Below are positions 21,553-33,190 of a stretch of 64,000 nt of DNA, piece by piece. Position 1 is the stretch's first letter, and every line of letters starts with the position of its first letter. Below the pieces are notes generated by a model that had not been told where the DNA came from, made no database searches, and saw nothing but the letters and a program-made list of their open reading frames with translations. The DNA is from Ceratopteris richardii (lineage: Eukaryota; Streptophyta; Polypodiopsida; Polypodiales; Pteridaceae). The stretch spans positions 194,173,821 through 194,237,820 of the forward strand of contig CM035407.1 in the NCBI GenBank assembly GCA_020310875.1. The letters run 5' to 3'. A program made the translations under genes and the position numbers.

Positions 21553-22611
21553 TGTTGGATGATGGATACTTCAAGGAAGTGAGGTGATACTGCTAAAACC
21601 TGCTTTGTACCTACCCTAAATGCCTTTAGAGTTTGATAGTAGGTCCATTTAGCTTGCAAAAGACACCAAGAAAGTACCTATGTACTTTGGAGTTGATTCT
21701 TGAAACAATTGAATCAAAATAGACTACTTCATGAATAGCTAGTGTCACAAAACTTGCTATTTTAGTCCACACACCTACTGGTTCTTTTGCTCAGTGCTCA
21801 CATTACAGTAAAAATTGATGAAATCCCTTTTCAGAGAATCTAATTAACTTAGATAGCTAATGATTGCAAGTGGAATAATCTAAAATGATGAACTATGCAT
21901 TGAGAAAGAAGTTTAGCAATCCAAAGCTTACCCCCTATTTTTGAGGGACTAACTAGCAGATGACCAGTGAGCACTTCAATGATGCTTTCTCCCAGATGGC
22001 TGAACCAAACGCTTTGAAACTTTGTGAGCATAAAATAGACTTTAAGTTGGTTTCAACAAGCTATAGATCATGCAAAATGGTTGAGAACTCACTGAGATAT
22101 GACCAGAGAAAGTTCACTATTTTGAGTAGTCATAGCAGAGAAGTAGATAGAGATGATCAATGAACTATATGTATTATAGCACATGATTATACAAGATCAT
22201 TGGTATTGTAATGATGCTCAATGATGGTGGAATGAGTAAGCTATGGTGTAAGCTACTCAAATCCTAGAAATGATCAAGGGAAGATCTCTCAATGAGGCAC
22301 ACACAACCATGAATTTTTACAAGCTCTTTTTATAAGTTGTTCTTCCAAGTTTGAATTTTGAATTCAAACTTGGATCCATCTAAAAGTGACTCCTCTAATT
22401 TAGGAGTTATTCTTCCATTGAAACTCGTAGTTATTGTTCTTCCTAACTCCATGAGATGTTGGCTTTTACAAGATTTTCTCAAGGTATAAACCTTTTACAA
22501 TGGTAAATAATCAAAGAATTATAAGCTATGGTTCACATTAGTTATTAAATACTTCCACATATAGTCTTCCTTGCTAAGCCAAATGTGAAGGCTTGTACAT
22601 TTGCACCAACA
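21553..22611 (-). mobile_element. 3' LTR of copia C
   Basis: 1059 bp; on the plus strand TGTTGGATGATGG to TTTGCACCAACA. A minus-strand TATA box (plus CTTTTTATAAG, 22326-22336) is shared with 27576-27586. Confidence 0.9.
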
Positions 22612-22625
22612 GCTCCCCCTCAAGC
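22612..22625 (-). other. polypurine tract of copia C
   Basis: Reads GGCTTGAGGGGGAGC on the element's strand, directly before TGTTGGTGC of the 3' LTR. Confidence 0.8.
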
Positions 22626-22725
22626 CAAACATCTTGGCATGCATTGCTTCATCAATATTCTTGTATATCCTGCAATCCACTCATGGTTTTGAACTTGCAA
22701 AGCTTAGTACCATCAAGTGCTTTGG

Positions 22726-23622
22726 TTAACAAAATAGAACATTGCATATTTGAATCTCTTTGCTCAAGAGTTTCTCTCTAACATAGTGATAGCGCACTTC
22801 TATATGTTTGGTTCTTGCATGATAAATGGGATTGGCTGCAAGATGCAAAGAACTAGTGTTATCACCAAAGGTCATAGGTGAATGAGTGTGACGTCCTAAA
22901 TCTGAGTAGAGCAATCTAATCCAAATGGCTTCTTGTGTAGCGTTTGCTAATCCCCTGTATTCAGCCTCTATTGAAGATAGAGCAACAGTTGCTTGCTTCT
23001 TTGAAGACCATGAGATTGTCTTATCACCTGCAAAAGATAAATATCTAGAAGTACTCCTTCTGTCATCCTTACATCCTGCCCAATCTGCATCTGAATACAA
23101 CTTTATGTCCAAATCTGATGTGTATGGGAAGTAAAGACCTTGGTTTTGAGTACCTTTGAGATACTTCAAAATTCTTTTAGCAGCTTCCAAGTGAGGTGCT
23201 CTAGTTTTATGCATGAATTGACTCAGAACACTTGCTCCATAACATATGTCAATCCTAGTTAATGTTGCATAGTTTAGACTTCCAACTATGCTTTGATAAC
23301 CTACAATGTCTTCATGCAAATCACCTTCATGAGCACTTAATTTATGATTTACCTCCATAAGGGTGCTAGCTATCTTTGCATTCTCCAAGTGGAACTTCTT
23401 CAACATGTCGTCCACATATTTCCTTTGAGTGATGTAAATTCTAGAGTTAGTGTATACTAACTCAAGTCTAAGAAAGTATTTCAAAAACCCTAGGTCACTG
23501 ATCTTAAACTCTTGCATCTGGTTTTTTATTTTTTTGATGACATTGGCATCACTACCTGTAAGAATTATGCCATCCATATATTTACATAAATATATCATTT
23601 TTTTAATTATTCTTCTTGACAA
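22726..23622 (-). pseudogene. copia C reverse transcriptase C-terminal part and RNase H
   Basis: Open for 298 codons. It begins just before the catalytic box, which here reads KYMDGIILTG: the second Asp of the usual Y-x-D-D is replaced by Gly, so RT activity should be lost. Then come FKISDLGFLKYFLRLELVY, MEVNHKLSAHEGD, YQSIVGSLNYATLTRIDI, SDADWAGCKDDRRSTSRY, ISWSSKKQATVALSSIEAEY and ANPIYHARTKHIEV: a complete RNase H with SDADWAG, EAEY and HARTKHIE. Pol ends a little beyond at a degraded terminus. The real frame starts upstream in the preceding segment. Confidence 0.88.
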
Positions 23623-24328
23623 ACAGAGAAGAATCTACCTTGCTCATCATGAATCCTTGGTCTTGAAGATAGGCTGTTAACCTATGATTCCATGCCCTAG
23701 GTGCGTGCTTCAAACCATAAAGAGATTTCTTCAATTTGCATACATGATTTACCTTGTTTGGGTCTTCATAGCCAAGAGGTTGAGCCATGTAAACCTCCTC
23801 TGAAATCCACCCATTGAGAAAGGCATTTTTTACATCTACTTGATACATATTCCAATTTCTAGATGCAGCTACACTTACCAATACTCTGATGGTTGGCATC
23901 TTAGCCACAGGTGAAAATTTTTCTTCATAATCTACTCGGGTTTGTGCAAAACCCTTAGCCACAAATCGAGTTTTATACCTGTTTATGGATCCATCTGAGT
24001 TCCTTTTGATTTTGTACATCCACCTAGAACCAATTAACTTCATTGATGCTTTCTTGGGTACTAGCTCCTAAGAGTTATTCTCTTGGAGTGATTCTATTTC
24101 TTCATCCATAGCTTCTTTCCATTGGTACTTGCTTCTTCATATGAAGCAGGTTCTTCAAGTGATGAATCCTTAGCAAGATAAATAGAATGCTTAGTGACTA
24201 ATGAAGTATCATACCCATATCTGATTGGCTTCTTACTCTCTTTTTGTGATCTCCTTGAGGCTTGATTGGATGACTCAGGTATGTCCTCCAACCTCTTCAT
24301 CTTGACCTTGCCTTTTGATTTCCATGCT
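23603..24328 (-). pseudogene. copia C reverse transcriptase N-terminal part
   Basis: Minus-strand frame with IGSRWMYKIKRNSDGSINRY, TRFVAKGFAQTRVDY, YQVDVKNAFLNGWISEEVY and LYGLKHAPRAWNHR, ending with a stop directly before the catalytic box, where the frame shifts into 22726-23622. The linker upstream (24043-24328) includes SNQASRRSQKESKKPIRYGY and the DSSLEEPASYEEA segment that precedes copia RTs. Confidence 0.85.
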
Positions 24329-25726
24329 TTAAATTCTTCCAAGTTGATGGTGTTCATCATCATCTGATTTGGTGTCCTTGGTGAGACTTGGAAATTCTTC
24401 TGCCAAGTCATATGGTAATTTGACCTTCCTGCATTCACTTTCAAACCAAGAATCATTCTCATCAAACACAACATCTCTACTGACCATAAATCCTTTGTTG
24501 GATGGATTATAAAACCTGTATCCTTTTCTATTTATATCATATCCTATGAAGATGTATTTCTCTGCCTTAGGGTCTAACTTACCTCTGATTTGAGATGGAA
24601 CATGCACATAAGCAACACAACCAATTATTTTGCAATGTTCAAGTGATGGTCTCCTACCATGACATGCCTCATAGGGGGTCATCCCATCAAGGGATTTAGA
24701 GATTAACCTGTTAATAAGATAAGTGGCATTAGAAACACTCTCTGCCCACAAGTAATTAGGTGACCTTTTTTCATTAAGCATTGGTCTAGCTTCATTAAGC
24801 ATTGATCTAGCTGCTTCCACATTCAATTTGTTCCTCCTCTCTGCTACTCCATTTTGCTCAGGAGTATACCTAGTAGTGATCTCCCTTTTGATACCTCTGT
24901 GCTACAAAAATGCATCAAATTCATTGGAGAAGTACTCACCTCCTCCATCTGACCTTATCCTCTTCAAACTCTTTCCTATTTGGTTTTCCACAAGTGCAAG
25001 ATATTTTTTGAAACAACTGAACAGTTCATCCTTATGTTTTATGAAATACAAGATAGTCCACCTACTAAAATCATCAATGAATGATACATAATACCTTGAG
25101 CCTGAAATTGAAGGATCCTTGCTTGGTCCCCACGCATCTGTGTGGACAAGTTCCAAATAATCCTCATGCATATAGACTTTCCTTGTAAAGGGTAACTTGT
25201 GTGATTTATGAAACTGACATGCACTGCTACATATGTGCTTCAATGTTCTCTCACCAATGTGCCCTAATCTTTTGTGCCATATCTCTAACTCAGACAAAGT
25301 TTGATCCTTATAATTATAAAGTGCAATGTTTCTAGTGTCCTCAAGCTCAAATGTAAACAATCTACCTATATTCTCTCCCTTGGCAATTCTTCTGAATCCC
25401 TGTTGAGGATCCTCTACAAAAGCTCCAAATTTATTGAACCTAACCTGCAAAACCTTTTCCACTATTTGTCCAACACTCATCAAATTCTTTGTGATAGAAG
25501 GTACATAAAGAACTCTGCTCAACAGATTTCTATTCCCATCAGAAGTTTTGACATTTCCTACCTTGACAATTGAATGCTTAGTATCATCACCTGTCTGCAC
25601 TTGGTGCTTTCCTTTGGGCTCTTCAAGATCATAAAGGAGAGCTACATTACCTGCTACATGGTTTGAACAACCTGAGTCAATATAGAAGAGGTGCTCATCA
25701 TTTCATACCTTGTTTTGAAGTCATGT
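24329..25726 (-). pseudogene. copia C protease and integrase
   Basis: The protease active site FYIDSGCSNHVAG (D-S-G intact) lies at about 25660-25700. Then come VQTGDDTKHSIVKVGNV, VLYVPSITKNLMSVGQIVEK, IWHKRLGHIGERTLKHIC, a deletion removing the spacer of the zinc finger (HICSSACQFHKSHKLPF), HTDAWGPSKDPSISGSRYY, FIDDFSRWTILYFIKHKD, SDGGGEYFSNEF, a stop, a short duplication of the ARSMLNEARPMLNEKRSP type, YLINRLISKSLDGMTPYEA and GYDINRKGYRFYNPS. Catalytic positions of the D,D-35-E core are present; stops at 24900 and elsewhere kill it. Confidence 0.87.
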
Positions 25727-26786
25727 TCATAATGAGAAGAGAATCCTCTTGATCCTCTGTATAATTGTTGAAGTCTTTTCTTGGTTTGTATCCTCCTTGA
25801 TAATTTTTGTTGTAATTTTTGTTGTAATTTTTGTTGTAGCCATGGTTTTATCCTTGATTACGGTTGAATCTTCCTCTTGATTGTGAGTAGCCATCTCTTC
25901 GAAATCCTCTTCCTCTTTGGTTCTTGAAGTTCCTATAGCACTCATCTATTGTGTAATTAGACAGTCCGCATATATTGCATGGGGAAGAGTTGAAAGGTCT
26001 CCCCCTACCTTGCTTACCTCCTTTGCCCCTTCCTCTTGAATTCCTACCTCTCCCTGCATAGTTAGCTTGAGAAGTAGTACCTTCATCTTCAACTTTCTTG
26101 CTCTTTCCTTTATCCTTAGACTTTCCTTTATCTGTATAGAGGTCAAAAGAATTGTTACCTCTTGATGGTTCACCATTTTTGTTGAGCTTGGCTTCATGGG
26201 TAAAGAGTTGTCCCATGAGAGTGGTAAGATCAGGGATTTCCATGTCCATGTAAAGGTCCATAGCAGTTGTGAAAGATTCCCACTTATCATCTACCTTGAT
26301 GCCATTGATTATTTGTCTCACTATTTTCTCCTTTTCAATCTCCTCTCTTATGTTTGCCAATTGATCAGCCACATCTTTTACCTTGGTAACATACTCTGAA
26401 ACATTCTGCTTAGGTTCCTTCCTTTGAGTAGTAAGCTCAATCCACAATTGATTTTTTCTAGCTCTTATATTGGAAGAAAACTATGCAGATAGAGTATCCC
26501 AAGTCTCTTGGGAAGTTTTGCAATTCCTAATGTGAAGAAGAAGGAAGTCAGAAATAGAGTTAAGTAGATATGACCTCGTTAAAGCATCTTCTGCACACCA
26601 TGAGTTGAGTCTTTCTAGCTCCTCTCTTGTAGGTTGACTTTTGCTTCTGAATATGGCCATCTGCTCATCTCCTGATATGTATCCATAGAGACTCCTTCCT
26701 TGTAGATAGATCTTCATCCTCACGGACCATGTTGGATAATTGTTCGTGTCCAATTTATCGATGAACGAAGGAAAACCATCTCCCAT
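25727..26786 (-). pseudogene. copia C gag
   Basis: Starts MGDGFPSFIDKLDTNNYPTW at 26786. Core gag motifs are WCAEDALTRSYLLNSISDFL and CKTSQETWDTLSA, then a stop at about 26481, then WIELTTQRKEPKQNVSEYVT, IVRQIINGIKVDDKWESF and MGQLFTHEAKLNK, followed by a Gly/Arg-rich tail with the zinc knuckle CNICGLSNYTIDECY, in which the His of CCHC is Tyr. An imperfect run of repeated TTGTTGTAATTTT units near 25800-25850 disturbs the frame before the protease. Confidence 0.87.
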
Positions 26787-26799
26787 TTTACCTGAACTT

Positions 26800-26811
26800 G
26801 CTTTGATACCA
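26800..26811 (-). other. primer-binding site of copia C
   Basis: TGGTATCAAAGC on the minus strand, one base after the LTR end; initiator tRNA-Met type with one mismatch. Confidence 0.85.
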
Positions 26812-26812
26812 C

Positions 26813-27861
26813 TGTTGGATGAGATGGATGGATACCTGAAGGAAGTGAGGTAGTAGTGCTAAAACCTGCTTTGTACCTACCCTAAATCACTCAACAGTTT
26901 GATAGTAGGCCCTTTTATCTTGCAAATGACACCAAGAAAGTACCTATGTACCTTGAAACAATTGAATGAAAACAAACTACTTCATGAATAACTAGTGTCA
27001 CAAAACTTGCTACTTTAGTCCACCCACCTTTTGGTTCTTTTGCTCCATGCTCACTGTATAGTAACAATTGATCAAATTCCTTTTGAGGGAATTTAATTAG
27101 CTTAGATAGCTAATGATTGCAAGTGGAATCATCTAAAATGATGAACTATGCTCTAAGAAAGAAGTTTAGCAATCCAAAGCTTATCCCCGATTTTTTAGGG
27201 ACTAACCAGTAGATGACCAATGAGCACTTTGATGATGATTTCTCCCAGACGTCTGAACCAAATCCTTTGAAACTTTGACATCATAAATCAGACTTTAGGC
27301 TGGTTCCAACAAGCTATAAATCATGCAAAATGGTTGAGAACTCACTGAGATAGGACCAGAGAAATTTCACTATTCTGGGTAGTCATAATAGAGAAGAAGA
27401 TAGAGATGGTCAATGAACTATATGTATTATAACACATGATTATACAAGATCATTGGCATTGTAATGATGCCCAATGGTGGAATGAGTAAGCTATGATGTA
27501 AGCTACTCAAATCCTATAAATGATCAAGGGAGAAGCCCTCAATGAGGCACACACAACCACAAGTTTTTACAAGCCCTTTTTATAAGTTGTTCTTCCAAGT
27601 TTGAATTTGGAATTCAAACTTGGCTCCGTCTAAAAGTGACTCCTCTAACTTAGGAGTTAATCTTCCATTGAAACTCATAGCTATTGTTCTTCCTAATTGC
27701 ACAAGATTTTGGCTTTTACAAGATTCTCTCAAGGTATAAACCTTTTACAATGGTAAATGATCAAACAATTATAAGCTATGGTTCACATGAGTGATCAAAT
27801 GCTTCCACATATAGTCTTCCATGCTAAGACAAATGTGAAGGCTTATTCATTTGCACCAATA
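26813..27861 (-). mobile_element. 5' LTR of copia C
   Basis: 1049 bp; on the plus strand TGTTGGATGAGATGG to TTTGCACCAATA. TATA box on the minus strand at 27576-27586. The terminal base pair has changed (CCAATA instead of CCAACA). Many differences from 21553-22611 point to an old insertion. Confidence 0.9.
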
Positions 27862-27866
27862 GAGAA

Positions 27867-28479
27867 TACTTCTCCAAAGAGTTTGATAAGTTCTTGCAGG
27901 ATAAAGGTATCAAAAGGGAAGTGACTACTAGGTACTCTCCTCAACTGAATGGAATTGCTGAGAGGAGAAGCAAGACATTGGTTGGATCAGCCAAAACAAT
28001 TCTTGAAGAGAAGAAGTTGCCACATTATCTATGTGAAGAGGCTATTTCAACTATTGTGTAGCTTGCAATAGACTACCATCCAAATCACATCAAGGCATGA
28101 CTCATTATGAAGCATGGCATGGAAGAAAACCTAGTCTTGGACATTGCAAGGTCTTTGGTTGTTTAGCTTATGTTCATGTACCATCACAAATAAGAGGTAG
28201 GCTAGATGAAAGGGCCACAAAGGCAGTGTTTATTGGATATGATTCAACTCAGATGGGTTACAGGTTCTATGATCCTTCAACCAAGCAATTCACTACAAGT
28301 AGAGATGTTGTGTTTGAAGAACACAGGTCTTGGTATGATGAAGACAAACAAAAGGTAACTCTACCATATGATCTTGATTCTGATTCTCATCAATTAGGAA
28401 GCAAGCATGATACATAGGTCCATGATCCAAGAAGTGATAGAGACAATGAAAAATATGAAAGGGAAAAGGATTACAAGCT
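27867..28479 (+). pseudogene. copia A integrase, second part
   Basis: Continues the integrase exactly after the GAGAA duplication: FSKEFDKFLQDKGIKREVTT, then a degraded SPQLNGIAERRSK carrying the catalytic Glu region, then a break and MTHYEAWHGRKPSLGHCKVF with the C-terminal GYDSTQMGYRFYDPST and LPYDLDSD. The frame is broken near 28060-28090 and closes at about 28415. It matches the integrases of copia C and F. Confidence 0.85.
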
Positions 28480-29385
28480 ATGGAAGTCAAGAGGCAAAGA
28501 AAAGATGCAAGAGGTTGGAGAGAATGCTCTAAACAAGCACCTAGAAGATCAGCAAGAGAGAAGAAACAACCAGAAAGGTATGGATATGATTCCACATTTT
28601 TTACAAAGTATTCAATCTACTTGGCAAAAGATTCATTTTCAAAAGAACCATCAACCTATGAAAAGGCAAAGGGAAACCCTACTTGGGAAAAGGCCATGAA
28701 AGAAGAAATAGATGCATTGAAGGAGATGGACACTTGGGATTTGGTTTCAATGACACCAAATCAAAAGGTAATTGGTTGTAGATGGGTGTTTAAAGTTAAA
28801 AGAAATTCAGATGGATTAGTTTGTAGGTACAAGGCAAGATTAGTTGCCATAGGATGCTCACAAACTCATGGTATAGACTATGAGGAAACATTCTCACCAA
28901 TTGCAAAGATGACTACAATCAGAACATTGATAAGTGTAGCTACTGCAAGGAATTGGAGACTCCTCCAACTTGATGTGAAAAATGCATTCTTAAATGGTTG
29001 GATAAGTGAAGAGGTATACATGTCACAACCACCAGGTTTTGAAAACCATAATTATCCATCTTATGTTTGTAGACTTAAGAAAGCATTGTATGGATTGAAA
29101 CAAGCTCTTAGAGCTTGGAATTACAGGTTGGTTACATATCTTCAAGATCAAAGGTTCAAACCTAGCACCTCATATCCTTCTCTACTCATCAAAAGGGATC
29201 ACGATGAGGTTATCTATGTATGTGTATATCTAGATGATATTATTGTGATAGGTGATGATTTAAATGGCATTCAAAGGATCAAGAGACACATGCAAGAGGA
29301 GTTCAAAATCAGTGACCTAGGTGAGCTCACATATTTCCTATGTATGCAAGCGATATACACAAATGAAGGAATGTATTTGACTTAG
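28480..29385 (+). pseudogene. copia A reverse transcriptase
   Basis: Open for 301 codons. Motifs in order: PERYGYDSTFFTKYSIYLAK, WEKAMKEEIDALKEMDTWDL, GCRWVFKVKRNSDG, RYKARLVAIGCSQTHGIDY, LLQLDVKNAFLNGWISEEVY, LYGLKQALRAWNYR, the catalytic CVYLDDIIVIG (residues about 248-258, both Asp kept), and FKISDLGELTYFLCMQ. The ATG is simply the first in the open stretch; the real protein is part of a polyprotein. It ends at a TAG at 29383-29385 that cuts the LTQRRYTQ-type motif. Best-preserved part of this element. Confidence 0.85.
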
Positions 29386-30180
29386 AGAAGATACACTCAG
29401 GATCTACTTCTCAAGTTCAAAATGGAGAAAACTAAAACATGTAGGTACACCTTTGGAGATGAATCATAAACTTAGTGTTTATGAAGGTGAGAAAATTGAA
29501 GACATTAAAGAGTATCAAAGCTTGGTAGGTAGCTTGATATATGCTACTCATACAAGGATAGACATCTACTCATACAGGGATAGACATCTCATATAGTGTG
29601 GGAGTGCTTAGTCAATTCATGCACTCACCGAGAAGACCACACATGGATGCAGCTAAGAGAGTACTTAAGTATCTCAAAGGTACAATCAATGAAGGTATAT
29701 TCTATCCTTACTCTTCAGATTTGGATATCAAAGTCTATTTAGATGCAAATTGGGCAGGAGCTAAGGATGATTGAAGAAGTACTTGGAGGTTCGAAGCTAG
29801 TGCCATGGAGTTCCAAGAAGCAACCTATAGTTGCTTTATCCTCAAGTGAAGTAGAGTATAGAGGATTGGCCATACCAACTCAAGAAGCAATATGGCTAAA
29901 AGCATTGTATATAGATTTGGGACTTGTAAGTTCCAAACCTCACATATTTCGAGATAATGTAAGTTCCATGCATCTAGCAGCAAACCCTATTTTCCATGCA
30001 AGAACAAGCACATAGAGGTTCATTACCACTTCATCAAAGAGAAGCTCATGGCAAAGGAGATTGACATTTCATTTGTTCCTATTGAAAAGCAAGTAGTAGA
30101 TATGATGACAAAGGCACTTGATGGAATAAAGCTTTGTAGATTCAAAGCTATGGTAGGTATTCAACCTATCAAAGAATGAA
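29386..30180 (+). pseudogene. copia A RNase H and pol C-terminus
   Basis: Several frames together read RRYTQDLLLKFKME, NHKLSVYEGEK and YQSLVGSLIYATHTRIDI, then a 24-base duplication (ACTCATACARGGATAGACATCT twice near 29545-29590), LSQFMHSPRRPHMDAAKRVL, a degraded DANWAGAKDD with a stop, WSSKKQPIVALSSSEVEYRG, ANPIFHARTKH and MMTKALDGIKL. Dead by several stops and shifts. Confidence 0.8.
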
Positions 30181-30199
30181 AACTCAAGCATACTTTAGC

Positions 30200-30211
30200 T
30201 TGAGAGGGAGC
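30200..30211 (+). other. polypurine tract of copia A
   Basis: TTGAGAGGGAGC directly before TGTTGGAA of the 3' LTR. Confidence 0.8.
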
Positions 30212-31313
30212 TGTTGGAAAATCAAGATTACACTATGCTTGAGGTGGATTTGATCTACATAAAAAACTATCGCTTGGATTACGGCAAAAGAATATCCGTT
30301 GGCAAGTTCTTTTACCTATGCTCATTTATTGTATTTTTTTGAGAGATTTTTTATGGTTCATTTACCCTTATAAAAGCCTTGAGCTTTACACATGTAAAAG
30401 TAGAAAAAGAGAGCCCAAATCCCACGAATTTGTGGTGGTTGAGTTGTAATCAATCAAGCAATCAATCAGCTAAAAGTAGATCAAATTAGATCTTCACTTT
30501 TCCTAGATTATAGGGAAGTGAATTGATTCCTCCAACAACCATTCCCACCTTCATTTGAATTCAAAATCCACTTGTAGAAGTCCTCGAACACTCCTAGAGT
30601 CTATATAAAGACTTCAAATTAATTGTACAATACATGGAAGCAATATACATACACTTGTGACCATCATTGTCTTGGTCCTTCAATTTTCTGCATCATCTTC
30701 TTCACCAACAGTATTCTTGTAGAGTAGTAATGTTGCAGAAGCTGCTGCTCTCTCTAGAGAGCTGCAAATTGAGTGCAAGATGGCTCATTAGAAAGATATT
30801 AGCGTTTAGTTTAGATGTATAAATGTTCATACCATTTGGTTTAGTAGATTGAAAGAAATCTCAGTTTTGCTATCTCGCGGTCAATCTCTATGTATTCTTG
30901 AAAAATAGGAGGTACCACCGTTGAGTGTGTGATTCATTCCTATAGCATATTTTGCTTGTTCCTTATACTTTTGTGCATTATATACACTCAACTCTATGTG
31001 TATCACTCCCATAAAATGATTTTTTCTAATTGTAATCACGTTGGTTGCTATGGGCCTTTGAAGATCATTGTCTCTTCCATAAAGAGTAAGTTTTTTGAGC
31101 TAGTCGATGCACGAACCTATCTGTTTTGTATCGACTCCTTCTCCTTGATGCTCCAAAGTACATAGTGCATTTTTTTGCACTTATTGCAAGCCTAAAAGGT
31201 CTATTTGAGTCTCCATAAGCTCAAGGGCTTGTCTTCTGCCGGTTGGATGGACCTAATTTCGTCACTTCAAAACACACTTTTCTACCTACTACAAGCTTTC
31301 CCAAGTTCTTTCA
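30212..31313 (+). mobile_element. 3' LTR of copia A
   Basis: 1102 bp, TGTTGGAAAATCAAG to AAGTTCTTTCA, followed by the target duplication AAAAT (31314-31318) and then the resumed host relic. Same TATA box as the 5' LTR at 30601-30610. Confidence 0.92.
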
Positions 31314-31318
31314 AAAAT

Positions 31319-31605
31319 TAGAGTAAGCAAAGGACTAGGCCTCATCTAAAGGCCATGAATTATGCATTTCAAGGTTTAAGACTTGCACAAAGAGGGCACA
31401 TGTACAATACATTGTACAAAATTTCTTTATGTTTTAATACTTTTTCTAGAATGGTGGATAAAGGAATCACCCCCTACATTTGATTATGGAAGACTTTGGA
31501 GTGTTCTACTTGGAAAAAAGCCTCCTTATCAACTTATCCTTCAGGACCTTTCTTGAACTAACCCCTTTTTTGCACCATGATTTTTGCATACATTTTCAAA
31601 CTATA
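31319..31605 (+). mobile_element. relic of the non-autonomous IWVPK element, right part
   Basis: Resumes the relic split by copia A. TAGGCCTCATCTAAAGGCCATG, AGAGGGCACATGTACAATACA and GAATGGTGGATAAAGGAATCA match, in the same order, the minus strand of element B between about 16300 and 16080. It ends near 31605, where copia RT sequence begins. Confidence 0.75.
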
Positions 31606-31919
31606 CATGTCTTGAAGCAAGCACCACATCCTTGGTATTTAAGGCTGATTTACATGCCTATTTTCATATGTGAGACTCGGAGAATTTGCATCGTTATTTG
31701 GACATTTGCTTTATGCAAGTTGATGGGGGAATAACTTTGTGTCAAACAAAATATATCGACACATTATTGTAGCAATTTGGCCTTGAAGTTTGCAAACCTA
31801 TTGCTAGACCCATGGAAACATGTTTATACTTCAGCCTTCATGATGTTGGATATGCATTTGATGGTTTCCTCTATCATCAAATTCTTGGATCCCGACTTAT
31901 TAACTTGTGTTTCCAGGAT
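31606..31919 (+). pseudogene. copia RT scrap (small-LTR family)
   Basis: LKQAPHPWY near 31612, then a deletion over the catalytic box, then a stretch matching 4440-4680 (CGTTATTTGGACATTTGCTT, GTCAAACAAAATATATCGAC, CTTCATGATGTTGGATATGC). Same family as 3177-5551, heavily deleted. Confidence 0.8.
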
Positions 31920-33190
31920 AACCTAATAGGTTTTTTTCCCTTGTGGGAGGTCTCTTATTGTTGAAGTGAGCAGGAGACCATATCCAAAATAGTTGATCCA
32001 ATGATGGAACTTTCACTATCCATATTGTCTTCATTGCTAGTGGTAAAGCCATCTTCTTTGCTTGTAGTGTAGCCCTCCTGATTGGTTTCTTTGTTGTTAG
32101 GGATATCTAGAGCTTTTTCATTGGTGTCCTCCTCAAATTGGTGCCTATCTAGGTAATTGAGATCATTGATCTCCTTTTCCAGATAGCAATACAAGTTGTT
32201 TGGAGGGGCATATGGAGTATGGTTTCTCTCAGAAGTTGCCCTAGGACTCCTTTTCCTTCTTCTTATGACTTCCCTGAAGCCGTCTGAGTCGGTTTCTCGG
32301 TTTTGGGAGCCCTTAACTTCCTCTTTGTTCACCGGGGATTCATGGTCCCATTGTTGTCTTGCGTTTTCTTGGATGCTTCTTGTATTTGTTTGATTTTTTG
32401 TCTCAGTGGGCACTCTTTGATCCTGTGGCCTTGTTGGCCACAACAAAAACATGCGTTAGGTAGATTTTTGTAATTAACATCTTGCTCCTAGACCTCCCCT
32501 TCGTCGAGGTCCACTATGATCTTTGATGGGAGCAGAGTGGAGAGGTCAGCCTCGATGCAGATTTGAGGGTGCCACCGTGCATTGAAAGAGTGCCTCACAC
32601 CTTCATAAATGAAACCGCCAACATCCTCCTGTGAAGCCAACGGCTTGCGGATTGGAGAAATGATGTCCCACACGAAGCTGTACAAGAAGTATGGCAGGTT
32701 AGTGAGCTCGATCTAGAGAGGGTTCCAGATAGATTTTGGTTTGTCGAGGTAAAATCGGGGGACCATCTAAACAAACATAGGGTCGCCCATCCAAGTTGTC
32801 AGGTTCCGACTCCGAGGGCTTGGAATGCCATATCTTCGTTTTCAAAGACTAGGAACATATGACTAACCGGAAGGAACTAACACTTGCTAACAATCAACCC
32901 ACGAGGAAACCACTCTTTTCGAAGCCATTTGCACATAATTTTGAGCAATGGCCTAGCGCCAAACACTTGTTCAACGAGACATATGTTCTTGAGCTCTTCT
33001 TGCTTTGAGAAGATTGTGGCTCTAGTAAGAGAGACCAAGGGAGGCTCGACACCCTCGAGGGCCCTAGGATCGACACAAGATCCTCCCTCCAAAGTAGGGG
33101 CCATGTTACCAATCATTCTTGGGACGGGGCCAGGTTGCTTATCACGAGGGAGGGGGCTACCGAATCCATGCCAAGGACCTCGTACCACGC
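31920..33190 (-). pseudogene. LINE-type ORF1 relic (DUF4283 plus CCHC)
   Basis: Minus-strand relic in several frames. From 33188 inward: VSLTRATIFSKQEEL and KWLRKEWFPRGLIV, a stop, FLVFENEDMAFQAL, LFRWSP, then WIELTNLPYFLYSFVWDIIS, IRKPLASQEDVGGF, RHSFNARWHPQICIEADLS and YKNLPNACFCCGQQGHRIKE, a CCHC knuckle of C-x2-C-x4-H-x4-C form. This is the layout of the DUF4283-zinc-knuckle protein encoded as ORF1 by plant L1-like LINEs, an RNA-binding partner of the endonuclease/RT. A Lys/Asp-rich tail follows (31955-32400). No ORF2 is present downstream; copia sequence takes its place. Confidence 0.7.

Larger units (their letters stand above)
21553..27861 (-). mobile_element. Ty1/copia element C, minus strand
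   Basis: 6309 bp, complete structure. LTRs are 26813-27861 (5') and 21553-22611 (3'), with duplication GAGAA at 21548-21552 and 27862-27866, inserted into the integrase of copia A. Its proteins are close relatives of copia A's (for example MGDGFPSFIDKLD at the gag start), so the family inserted into its own kind. Every coding part carries lesions. Confidence 0.93.
13157..31313 (+). mobile_element. Ty1/copia element A, split by two insertions
   Basis: Flanked by AAAAT at 13152-13156 and 31314-31318. LTRs at 13157-14241 and 30212-31313 begin TGTTGGAA and end TTCTTTCA. Internal order is PBS, gag, protease, integrase, RT, RNase H, PPT, as in copia. The 18.2 kb span shrinks to about 6.4 kb once the minus-strand insertions at 14273-19741 and 21553-27861 are removed. 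It sits inside the relic whose halves are 11560-13156 and 31319-31605. Confidence 0.92.
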
